DNA of 14,055 nucleotides from Candidatus Moraniibacteriota bacterium (GCA_030592425.1 JAUVJK010000019.1:1-14055); one strand, 5' to 3'; shown: positions 5,640 through 12,208, numbered from the stretch's first letter. Translations and numbers: made by a program. The notes: generated from the letters alone by a model not told the origin.

Positions 5640-5855
5640 TTATTCATCAGAGAACATCTTCTTGAAGAGAGGGATCATACATGCAATTGCGAGGATGAGA
5701 TACCAATACCATGCGATACTAAGTGCAAACTCACGGAACCAATCCCATGTAGTGAGGAGAAAGAGCGTCGAAAAGAAAACAGCACCTTTCAGAAGCGAAA
5801 CATCATAGTACCGCATTTTTTTGGTGAGGTGTTCTGTCCGTTTAAATAGATTCAT
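5640..5855 (-). CDS. Small two-helix membrane protein of unknown function
   Basis: A 71-residue protein with a basic N-terminus (MNLFKRTEHLTKKMR), two predicted membrane segments (about 20-36 and 42-63) connected by a tight Trp-containing turn (TTWDWFREF), and a charged tail ending KKMFSDE. Both ends are probably cytoplasmic by the positive-inside rule. No family is recognised. It lies 60 bases upstream of paralogue B in the same direction and has a good promoter of its own. No terminator is seen between the two, so read-through into paralogue B is possible. Confidence 0.7.
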   Translation of the reverse strand: MNLFKRTEHLTKKMRYYDVSLLKGAVFFSTLFLLTTWDWFREFALSIAWYWYLILAIACMIPLFKKMFSDE

Positions 5856-5897
5856 AATGGATCAGATTAATTAATTGTTTAAATCTTTCTAGTCTTA

Positions 5898-5926
5898 AGT
5901 ATAGCGTCGTTAAGAAATGCGCGCAA
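5898..5926 (-). promoter_or_regulatory. Promoter of the 5640-5855 membrane protein gene
   Basis: On the minus strand, TTGCGC (5921-5926) and TATACT (5898-5903) are separated by 17 bases. The leader of about 35 bases contains an ATTAATTAATT tract (5866-5876) and no Shine-Dalgarno sequence. Confidence 0.65.
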
Positions 5927-6009
5927 TATATAAAACTGTAAAACTTTTTTTGTTATAAAGAATGATATTGTTGAGTCTTGTATCACAGTACAAAATGTGT
6001 TATGGTACT

Positions 6010-6038
6010 TTGTCATACACTTTATAATTTGGTAGTAT
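6010..6038 (+). promoter_or_regulatory. Promoter of the AI-2E family transporter gene
   Basis: TTGTCA (6010-6015) and TAGTAT (6033-6038) are 17 bases apart. The leader contains ATTAATTAA (6060-6068). The interval 5856-6081 between the two divergent genes holds no gene. Confidence 0.6.
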
Positions 6039-6081
6039 GTAGGTAATAATTATTTTTTTATTAATTAAAATTTTCGTAATA

Positions 6082-7203
6082 ATGAAACTTACAAAAGAGA
6101 ATAAGGTCGGCGTAGTAGTTTTATTGGTATTTTTTGCTGTGATCATGTATATCACAATGAAAGCGTATCTTGGGCTTTTCTTTTTAGCGCTAATCGTTGT
6201 GATCGCGATGTTTCCATTTTATAGGTGGCTTGTGAAGAAGATCAAAAGCAAAATATGGTCCTCGGTCATTGCATCATTTGCATTTCTTTTACTGATCATT
6301 GTGCCATTTGGACTTTTCTTCGTTTATGCAGCGACTGAAGCTGTACAATATTTTGGTTCAATTGAAATTAGTGAAGAGGAACAAACAGCACTTGTAGAGT
6401 ATGTTGAAGGACATATGCCGTTGGTTGCAGAAGCTGTCGCAGAGGCAGAATCAAGTGCGACGGATACGGTATCAAAGGTTGTTAATACAATGACAACATT
6501 TTTGCGAAATGTGATCGTGCCTCTTACAACAAACATTGTCATCTTTTTTGTGAATTTGACATTTTTTATGTTGATCTTGATCTATCTTTTTCCAGATTAC
6601 AAGCGTTTCTTTGGCGTTGTGACAGAGATCATTCCTCTTGATATGAGTTTGAGTAAACGATTTATGGAACGATTCGTCATTACAACCCAAAAAATGGTGA
6701 TCAGTGTCTTCCTTGCTGCGATGGCGCAAGGTATCTTAGGTGGATTTGCCTTTTGGTTTCTTGATATCCCTGCAGCTGGATTTTGGACGGTTGTAATGAC
6801 GGTGGCAGCTTTTATGCCGCTTGGCTCTGGGCTTATTTGGGTACCGGCTGCAATCATATTGATCCTTACAGGAAATATCGTTGATGGTATTATTTTGCTT
6901 CTATGGGGGATGATCGTGATCAGTAGCGTTGATAACGTCCTTCGTGGATGGCTGCTCAAGGGCGGGAAGACACAGATCCCGGAGATCATTACGTTTATCT
7001 CGGCTCTTGGTGGTATCGTTGTCTTTGGATTCTTTGGCTTCATTTATGGACCAGTAATCGCCGCTGGATTTCTGACAGCACTTGATCTTTACCGTGAATA
7101 TCGTCGTGATGTACAGAAGAAAGCACGGCAATTTGCGGGGGAGGAGCCTGAAGAGGTAATGAATGATGAGGTAGAGTCATTTACAGAAAGTGATACTGCA
7201 TAA
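6082..7203 (+). CDS. AI-2E family transporter (PerM/TqsA/YdiK type)
   Basis: A 373-residue polytopic inner-membrane protein of the AI-2E transporter superfamily. Two hydrophobic segments at about 10-46 and one at 60-84 are followed by a soluble, acidic helical region (about 95-145), then membrane segments at about 148-171 and 205-345. The family's best-conserved stretch is visible at 284-326: DNVLRGWLLKGGKTQIP, then ISALGGIVVFGFFGFIYGPV. Despite the family name, members include exporters of small molecules and Na+/H+ antiporters, so the substrate cannot be assigned. The C-terminal tail (about 345-373) is acidic and cytoplasmic. The length is normal. The gene lies between paralogues B and C of the four-Cys family but on the opposite strand, with its own promoter and a strong shared terminator. 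In this gene all 14 Ile codons preceded by a G are ATC. Confidence 0.93.
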   Translation: MKLTKENKVGVVVLLVFFAVIMYITMKAYLGLFFLALIVVIAMFPFYRWLVKKIKSKIWSSVIASFAFLLLIIVPFGLFFVYAATEAVQYFGSIEISEEEQTALVEYVEGHMPLVAEAVAEAESSATDTVSKVVNTMTTFLRNVIVPLTTNIVIFFVNLTFFMLILIYLFPDYKRFFGVVTEIIPLDMSLSKRFMERFVITTQKMVISVFLAAMAQGILGGFAFWFLDIPAAGFWTVVMTVAAFMPLGSGLIWVPAAIILILTGNIVDGIILLLWGMIVISSVDNVLRGWLLKGGKTQIPEIITFISALGGIVVFGFFGFIYGPVIAAGFLTALDLYREYRRDVQKKARQFAGEEPEEVMNDEVESFTESDTA

Positions 7204-7219
7204 TCTATTCGATGCAATC

Positions 7220-7249
7220 AAAAAACAGAGGCATATGCCTCTGTTTTTT
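7220..7249. terminator. Bidirectional terminator between convergent genes
   Basis: A perfect 30-bp palindrome centred between 7234 and 7235. The core ACAGAGGCAT and its complement are flanked by A's on the left and T's on the right. It serves the transporter gene on the plus strand and the four-Cys paralogue ending at 7264 on the minus strand. Confidence 0.93.
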
Positions 7250-7263
7250 TTGCCTCGATAGTC

Positions 7264-7899
7264 TTATTCAACGGATGTTTCAGGTGTTTGTGTATCAGTA
7301 ACCGGATCTTCTTCATCGGTGCTCGTGCAGCCAGTTGCAATACGTTCATCAAGATCTGTGATGATAGCTTCCATTTCGATGATCGATAATTCAGCCTCCG
7401 TTGCTTTTGTGTCGATTCGTGTTTCACACTCTGGTTTTGATAGTTCAGGATTTAATTGACGGCAGACGTCAATCGCAAAATCAGGACTATTCTCAATACT
7501 TTTACTGATTGTCGTAATGTCATTGATCTCTTTCGTGAGTACTGTTTTTTGTGTCTTCGCTGTTTCTAATGCATTTTCACAAGACTGATTTGCGAGCTGT
7601 GCTGCGCCCTCAGCAAGGATTGCTTCTTTTTCGGAGAGGTTTTGTTGCGCTACAGTGATTGCTTCTTGCTGTTGTTGTATATTTTGTTCTGTCGTTTGTA
7701 CCAACTCTTCTAATTGTTGTGCCTGTGCATCAATTTGTGTTTGTTGTGATGTGAAAGAGAGATAACTATCCTTATTGTTATTATAGACGACATAGCCGAT
7801 CAACGCAGCAATGATCAGCGCAAGAATGATCAGTGTAATACTAGAAGCTAATTTGGAATGTTTTTGTTCATTTTGTTCTTGTGGTGTTTCTTCTCTCAT
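7264..7899 (-). CDS. Membrane-anchored coiled-coil protein with C-terminal four-Cys domain (paralogue C)
   Basis: A 211-residue protein and the most diverged of the three complete paralogues. It has a polar Glu/Gln-rich N-terminus (1-18), one anchor (about 19-37), exit motif IGYVVYNNNK, and a Gln-rich coiled coil (about 50-104) much less Ala-rich than in A and B. Cysteines at 107, 146, 158 and 191 have the same 39/12/33 residue steps. LSKPECETRID matches paralogue B closely. Unlike A and B it continues 20 residues past the last Cys with an acidic Thr/Pro/Asp-rich tail (TSTDEEDPVTDTQTPETSVE), which could be a linker remnant of the type that carries the extra module in the 1-309 protein. It is predicted to face outward. 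The function is unknown. Confidence 0.87.
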   Translation of the reverse strand: MREETPQEQNEQKHSKLASSITLIILALIIAALIGYVVYNNNKDSYLSFTSQQTQIDAQAQQLEELVQTTEQNIQQQQEAITVAQQNLSEKEAILAEGAAQLANQSCENALETAKTQKTVLTKEINDITTISKSIENSPDFAIDVCRQLNPELSKPECETRIDTKATEAELSIIEMEAIITDLDERIATGCTSTDEEDPVTDTQTPETSVE

Positions 7900-7944
7900 A
7901 GGCTTTATTTATGATATAAATGAAATAATACGTTTCTTACCTAA

Positions 7945-7973
7945 ATAATACCATGATGAAAAATAGCGAGCAA
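7945..7973 (-). promoter_or_regulatory. Promoter of paralogue C
   Basis: On the minus strand, TTGCTC (7968-7973) and TATTAT (7945-7950) are 17 bases apart, with TG one base ahead of the -10 (TGGTATTAT). It lies back to back with the promoter of the HD-domain gene, so the two may interfere or be co-regulated. Confidence 0.6.
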
Positions 7974-7985
7974 ATGAGAGAATGG

Positions 7986-7994
7986 TGCTATACT
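7986..7994 (+). promoter_or_regulatory. Extended -10 promoter of the HD-domain gene
   Basis: TGCTATACT is an extended -10 without a recognisable -35. The leader of about 25 bases has no Shine-Dalgarno sequence. Confidence 0.6.
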
Positions 7995-8025
7995 AAACAT
8001 ATTCTTTATATTATATCCAATTTTT

Positions 8026-8877
8026 ATGAAAAAGTACGAACAAGAGTCCAAGTCACACTATGAATTGTATATTCTTACACATGGACAGGAGAGTTTAGTT
8101 GATGTTGCGACACCAATTACGACAGGTGATGACCTCAATGCCCTTTCAATGAAAGCTCGCGATCTTTTTGTTGCACGTTACAAAGACATTGATTCTTATG
8201 ATAAAGTTCGCACACGCTATGATGCATTTGATGACTATATCCTTTATGAATATTCTATTGGTGTTATTTTTCGCGCGAGCATGCTTGTAGAACAACAAGT
8301 TGCAGAAGCTTTTGATCTTGCAGTGCGCTACCATTATAAGCAGAAAAGAAAAGGTGATGGCAAACAATATATCATTCATATCATGATGATCTCACAAATG
8401 CTCTATGATCTTTTTTTGCAAAGAAAGGTCGATCGTGCAACACTTTTGGCGGGAATTTGTCACGATCTTTTGGAAGATACGACATGTTCAGAGGAGGAAA
8501 TTATCAAAGTTTGCGGTCAAGAAGTTCTAGATATCGTAAAAGCGGTATCCAATGATCCGGAGCTTGATGATACAAAGTACTGGGAGCAAAAGAAAGAAGA
8601 TTACATCAAATCTGTCGAAGCGGGAGGAGAGAAGGCTATGATGGTGGCACTGTGTGATAAAATGGTTAATATGCAGTCACTTTTTGCACAGTATGATATT
8701 GAAGGTTCTGGAGTTTGGTCACATTTCAATCGTGGCAAAGAAAAAAAAGTGTGGTTTGAAAAGAATGTTCTCACGATGCTACAAAAACATCTTACAAGTT
8801 CGCAAGTGGGTGAATATGAAAAGATGATTGTAAAATTGGAATCTTTAGAGTCTGAGGAGAATACATCTAAAACATGA
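8026..8877 (+). CDS. HD-domain protein resembling (p)ppGpp hydrolases (RelA/SpoT HD_4, MESH1-like)
   Basis: A 283-residue soluble protein. The metal-binding and catalytic pattern of the RelA/SpoT hydrolase domain is intact: H118 in KQYIIHIMMIS, H146-D147 with E150-D151 in GICHDLLEDT, and D211 with N215 in ALCDKMVNM. The HDxxED and DxxxN spacings equal those of SpoT/Rel and MESH1. There is no synthetase or TGS domain, so if active it would be a stand-alone hydrolase of (p)ppGpp or a related nucleotide. About 110 residues precede the HD domain; they are acidic and helical and unlike anything I recognise. The substrate assignment is inference from the motif, since HD_4 proteins vary. It sits divergently from paralogue C, and the promoter of the next gene starts within 5 bases of its TGA stop. 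Confidence 0.82.
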   Translation: MKKYEQESKSHYELYILTHGQESLVDVATPITTGDDLNALSMKARDLFVARYKDIDSYDKVRTRYDAFDDYILYEYSIGVIFRASMLVEQQVAEAFDLAVRYHYKQKRKGDGKQYIIHIMMISQMLYDLFLQRKVDRATLLAGICHDLLEDTTCSEEEIIKVCGQEVLDIVKAVSNDPELDDTKYWEQKKEDYIKSVEAGGEKAMMVALCDKMVNMQSLFAQYDIEGSGVWSHFNRGKEKKVWFEKNVLTMLQKHLTSSQVGEYEKMIVKLESLESEENTSKT

Positions 8878-8881
8878 TATT

Positions 8882-8911
8882 TTGACAAAAAAAGGAGGGC
8901 AATGCTATACT
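8882..8911 (+). promoter_or_regulatory. Strong promoter of the MliC-like gene
   Basis: TTGACA (8882-8887) and TATACT (8906-8911) are 18 bases apart, with TG extending the -10 (TGCTATACT). The leader of about 33 bases contains ATTAATT (8931-8937). It is the best -35 plus extended -10 combination in the left two thirds of the window. Confidence 0.82.
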
Positions 8912-8950
8912 GAATCACTGTTAAAGAATAATTAATTATAAGAAAATACT

Positions 8951-9988
8951 ATGAAGAAAGTTTTATTGATTGGTGGTGCGATTGTTGTGGCATTGATCGT
9001 AATCAATATGGTTCGCGATATTGATCCAACAAAAGAGGCAGGTGTCAAAGAAGCGACGAATGATCCAGATCCATCATCGATTGCGTATGATTGTGGCGGA
9101 GAACAAATCCACGTTGATTTTAATAATGATGTAGAGCCACAGACAGCTGATATTTATTTTGATGATAAATCACAAGTTTTGACACTTCCAGCGATGGAAG
9201 CAGGTTCTGGTGCGAAATATGGCAATGATACGGTGACATTCTGGACGCACCAAGGGGAGGCGACATTTGAATATGATGGAAAATCACTCAGCTGTACAGA
9301 GGAGGTTGCTACACCTGGAATTGACGGCGGTGTTGCGGTTGGCGATATTCCAGAAGGATGTGTTTCATGGTTTGACGGATGTAATAATTGTAGTGTTGGC
9401 GAGGATGGCGTACAAATGGCATGTACAATGATGTATTGTGAGACGCCAGTTGAACCGTATTGCTTGAAGTACGAAGATGGAAGTAGCGACGCGCCTGTTG
9501 AGACAACAGTTTCGGCTGAAATAGTAGATGGGATCAGTAATGCAACATACCGTATTGAAGGAGAAGAAGTGACGCTTGTTGCTGGTAGTTCTTCCGTAGA
9601 GGCAGCGCCAGGTTCAGCGACAAAAGTTGAAACACAAATAACAGAATTCATGGCGGAAGGTGATCTCCAACAGGGAAGTGGTGCAACACTTGACGGTGGT
9701 GTTGTTCTGACACAAGATCCAGGTGGTAGCGGAACGTTTTATTATGTTGGTGCAACGATCCAACAGCCAGATGATACCTATCTTTCGGCACTCGACACGC
9801 ATTTCTTGGGTGATCGTATTACTATAAAGGAAATCGCAATCGATGGTCGAATGGTCATTGTAACGTATCTTGACCGTAGTGATGATCAGGCAATGAGTGA
9901 TGTGCCAACAGTTGAAGTAACAAAGAAATTTGCAACAAAAGGTGTTGGTACGACCGATCTCGTTTTGATGGATGTAACACCGAACTAA
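8951..9988 (+). CDS. Anchored MliC-type lysozyme-inhibitor-like protein with SWFDGCN six-Cys module
   Basis: A 345-residue, three-part exported protein. Residues 1-20 are a basic-then-hydrophobic signal anchor with no lipobox Cys. Residues about 45-117 resemble the MliC/PliC fold (C-type lysozyme inhibitor): YDCGGEQIHVDF opening, SGAKY at 86-90, FWTHQGEATFE, and a closing C115 that can pair with C48. The lysine usually found in the family's FWxKG loop, which contacts lysozyme, is replaced (FWTHQG). Residues 137-171 are the six-Cys module seen at 190-306: C-x6-C-x2-C-x10-C-x4-C-x7-C with SWFDGCN. Residues about 192-330 (NATYRIEGEEVTLV, TQDPGGSGTFYYVGA, FLGDRITIKEI) match, from memory, a domain in proteobacterial envelope proteins of unknown role. 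Location outside the membrane is predicted. Protection of the envelope against lysozyme is a plausible but unproven role. Confidence 0.82.
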   Translation: MKKVLLIGGAIVVALIVINMVRDIDPTKEAGVKEATNDPDPSSIAYDCGGEQIHVDFNNDVEPQTADIYFDDKSQVLTLPAMEAGSGAKYGNDTVTFWTHQGEATFEYDGKSLSCTEEVATPGIDGGVAVGDIPEGCVSWFDGCNNCSVGEDGVQMACTMMYCETPVEPYCLKYEDGSSDAPVETTVSAEIVDGISNATYRIEGEEVTLVAGSSSVEAAPGSATKVETQITEFMAEGDLQQGSGATLDGGVVLTQDPGGSGTFYYVGATIQQPDDTYLSALDTHFLGDRITIKEIAIDGRMVIVTYLDRSDDQAMSDVPTVEVTKKFATKGVGTTDLVLMDVTPN

Positions 9989-10010
9989 AGAATAAAAATA
10001 CTTATAATAC

Positions 10011-10039
10011 TTGACAATTGAAGGATAATCTACTATTTT
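10011..10039 (+). promoter_or_regulatory. Promoter of the YqjE-like/YqjD-like pair
   Basis: TTGACA (10011-10016) and TATTTT (10034-10039) are 17 bases apart. The leader is about 40 bases and contains ATTAATTT (10062-10069). Confidence 0.65.
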
Positions 10040-10086
10040 ACATTACTAAGTAAAAAAGTTGATTAATTTATAAAGAAAGATCTTAT

Positions 10087-10410
10087 ATGGAACAAGAAGT
10101 ACAAGAAAATACAGAGCCAAATCAAACACAAGGTGTCATGGCAATGATCATTAGTGAACTCTTTGCTGGTGTGAAGGCATATGTTACAACATCGGTTGAT
10201 GAATACACGGAAATGAAAGTTCGTATGATCACACGAAAAGTACTCTTTGGTATTTTGGGTATGACAGGTATGATCTTTATGCTCGTCGGTGGTGTTCATT
10301 TTATAAATGAATTTCTCGGAAAAAGCGCTTCAGATGCATGGGGTTATGTGATCGTCGGTGGTCTTACAGCATTTATCGGATGGCTTGTCTTTGGACGAGA
10401 AGAAATCTAA
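10087..10410 (+). CDS. YqjE / holin-superfamily-like small membrane protein
   Basis: A 107-residue protein. The first 48 residues form a polar then amphipathic stretch (VMAMIISELFAGVKAYVTTSVDEYTEMKVRM), followed by membrane segments at about 52-74 and 84-102 and a short charged tail (GREEI). This layout is that of the YqjE and phage-holin-like (Holin-X) small membrane proteins. The call is strengthened by the next gene, a DUF883/YqjD-like protein: yqjD and yqjE are neighbours in enterobacteria. No lysis function is implied. There is no Shine-Dalgarno sequence. The 42-base gap to the next gene and lack of a terminator suggest co-transcription. Confidence 0.68.
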   Translation: MEQEVQENTEPNQTQGVMAMIISELFAGVKAYVTTSVDEYTEMKVRMITRKVLFGILGMTGMIFMLVGGVHFINEFLGKSASDAWGYVIVGGLTAFIGWLVFGREEI

Positions 10411-10452
10411 AAATAAAAAATTCATAAACTAATTAATATTAAGAATAATCAA

Positions 10453-10737
10453 ATGGACAAAGAAAAAAAACAAGCGATCCTCGATACAGTAGAATCAGTA
10501 ATTGATAATACTGAATCGACTGTTGCTGGATCACGTGACCGTGTTGTATCAGCGTATGAGAATACACGAAATGCAGCGGTAGCAAAAGCAGAAGAAGCAA
10601 AAGCATACGCAAAAAAGGCGCACAAAGATGCAAATAAGCTTGTTGCAGATAATCCTGAGAAAGCAGTTCTCGGCGCAGCAGCAGTTGGTCTTGCGGTTGG
10701 TGTTGTTCTTACAGTGATCCTTACACGTCGCAAGTAA
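10453..10737 (+). CDS. DUF883/ElaB-YqjD-like C-tail-anchored membrane protein
   Basis: A 94-residue protein. Residues 1-64 are a charged amphipathic helical region rich in Ala, Lys and Glu (AVAKAEEAKAYAKKAHKDA). Then come the family hallmark DNPEK at 66-70, a Gly/Ala-rich membrane helix (71-90) and a basic end (TRRK). This is the ElaB/YqjD/YgaM arrangement; the E. coli YqjD protein is an inner-membrane protein reported to bind stationary-phase ribosomes. Whether this homologue does so is not known. It is 42 bases after the YqjE-like gene and is followed by a terminator, so the two form a compact unit. The leader contains AATTAATATT. Confidence 0.75.
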   Translation: MDKEKKQAILDTVESVIDNTESTVAGSRDRVVSAYENTRNAAVAKAEEAKAYAKKAHKDANKLVADNPEKAVLGAAAVGLAVGVVLTVILTRRK

Positions 10738-10760
10738 AATAGTACATAATTCGAGATTTA

Positions 10761-10800
10761 AAAACCGTCACATTCACATAAAAATGATATGACGGTTTTT
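10761..10800. terminator. Terminator after the YqjD-like gene
   Basis: AAAACCGTCA (10761-10770) pairs with TGACGGTTTT (10790-10799), and a run of T's follows. The 19-base loop is long. With A's on its left side it could also stop minus-strand transcription from the 10934 gene. Confidence 0.8.
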
Positions 10801-10933
10801 TCGTTTACTAGTAATCTCTGTGATATGTGGTGTACTATTGAGTATCTCTTTGATTAGCTTTCTTTATAGCGTGCAAAGTATTGCAGTGAGCGTTTTGAAA
10901 AAAGAATTATAATTGGCAGAATACATAGTGTTA

Positions 10934-12142
10934 TTAATTGAAGAGTCCTTTGAGCCAGTCTTTTAGTCCGCTGAGCAGTGATTCGAGGAGAGAGATCCTT
11001 TCCTGTTCATGAATCTCAAGTGTTTCATTATAGGAGGCGACACTTTTCAAAAATTCAAAAATGTTTGTTACGCTAGATTCAACTGGCGTCATCGTAATAA
11101 TACTCATGATAAGAATAAAGACGCATAGGAGGAAAATTCCCGTCAAAGGTTTTTGTGCATGGCGGCGTTTGTGTTGTGGTGCTACATGAACTTCTGGAAT
11201 TGGTCGATGGAGTATTTTGCGTGCATCAATGTAGAGAATTGTTGTGATATCTGTACGTGCTGTTCGTATGAGTGACCAAACGACAAGGATCATAAAGAAC
11301 GTGAACGAAATAAGAAAGGAAAGGATCGTTGATGTGAATTCAGGAGGCGTAGAGATAACCGAGAGTGTCTTTATAATAACCCAGTATAGTGCGACCATAA
11401 AAAGAACAAATGTTATGATGCCAGCATAAAAGACTGTTAGTGTAAAATAGCGTCTTTGATTGAATGACCAGGGTAGTGTTTTTTTGAAGCGTAACGCAGA
11501 CTCTTTGTGATCAAGGCACGCAACATGGATTGTGAAGCCATTAAGGAAAATCAGTGTGAGAATGATCAGAATGATGCCTATTGAAAGCATTGTTAAGAGA
11601 ATGCTTTGAAACTCAGGTGCAACATCAAGTAAGCCAAAAAGAACCCGTAATAGATAGAGTCCAATAATGAGAAGGATCGGTATACGACGTTCATAGAATT
11701 TTGCAAAGACAACACGTGGTGTGCGTGTGAGGGCGACACGTAACGTATGAAAAAATGATACGGGGAGATTGCGGTAGTAGCGCTCGCTCATATATGTGAT
11801 TCCTGTGCGTTCGATCAAATAGATATAGAGGATGATCATGATCCAGATCAAGAGGATCGTTAGAGCTTGAAGTTGATGTGAAGAAAAGAATTTTGTTTGT
11901 TGAAGGATCTCAGAAATTGCAATATGAGACGTAAATTTTGTGATGAGATCTTCCGCGATATTAATGATCTTTGCAATACCCCAAAAAATAATACTTAAAT
12001 AGATCAATTTAAAGAGGAGTTGGAATTCCGTGATCTTATAAAAATTGGAACAAAAAAGAGTCCATGCTTTGTGGAGCGTATTTTGTGCATAGGTCCACAG
12101 AACGTGAAAAGGCTCAATTTTTGTTGGTGAAATGTTTGCCAT
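10934..12142 (-). CDS. Polytopic membrane protein resembling the GlpQ-type membrane domain (GPDPase_memb-like)
   Basis: A 402-residue protein with about seven predicted membrane segments near residues 42-60, 92-110, 153-171, 178-201, 232-256, 268-292 and 334-352. Between them lie basic loops such as TYMSERYYRNLPVSFFHTLRVALTRTPR and KKTLPWSFNQRRY. The layout recalls the membrane domain fused ahead of glycerophosphodiester phosphodiesterase in Firmicutes, but no phosphodiesterase domain follows. The extra-membrane C-terminus is instead a 45-residue amphipathic region (LLESLLSGLKDWLKGLF). The family call is tentative and the function unknown. The gene is divergent from pcm across 140 bases. A TATAAT on the minus strand (12154-12159) lies very close to the ATG and would give an almost leaderless message. 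Confidence 0.6.
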   Translation of the reverse strand: MANISPTKIEPFHVLWTYAQNTLHKAWTLFCSNFYKITEFQLLFKLIYLSIIFWGIAKIINIAEDLITKFTSHIAISEILQQTKFFSSHQLQALTILLIWIMIILYIYLIERTGITYMSERYYRNLPVSFFHTLRVALTRTPRVVFAKFYERRIPILLIIGLYLLRVLFGLLDVAPEFQSILLTMLSIGIILIILTLIFLNGFTIHVACLDHKESALRFKKTLPWSFNQRRYFTLTVFYAGIITFVLFMVALYWVIIKTLSVISTPPEFTSTILSFLISFTFFMILVVWSLIRTARTDITTILYIDARKILHRPIPEVHVAPQHKRRHAQKPLTGIFLLCVFILIMSIITMTPVESSVTNIFEFLKSVASYNETLEIHEQERISLLESLLSGLKDWLKGLFN

Positions 12143-12180
12143 AGAAAAGGAGTATTATATAGTAGAGTATACGCACATTA

Positions 12181-12208
12181 GTCTATAAAGTCTATAAAGT
12201 CTATAAAG
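12181..12208. repeat. Three tandem copies of a 9-bp unit
   Basis: GTCTATAAA is repeated three times without interruption (12181-12207), followed by another G. Each unit contains TATAAA, a -10-like hexamer. It lies in the divergent intergenic region between the membrane-protein gene and pcm; the rest of 12143-12282 holds no gene. Confidence 0.9.

Noticed and set aside
6472..7131. Minus-strand open frames within the transporter gene
   Set aside because: The plus-strand frame is a clear AI-2E family protein with its own promoter and terminator; the opposite frames have no family features.
9154..9651. 165-codon minus-strand open frame within the MliC-like gene
   Set aside because: The plus strand encodes recognisable domains across the same bases; the opposite frame is Ser/Thr/Pro-rich noise without a promoter.
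12181..12208. Possible CRISPR array
   Set aside because: The repeats are 9 bp and directly abutting, with no spacers.
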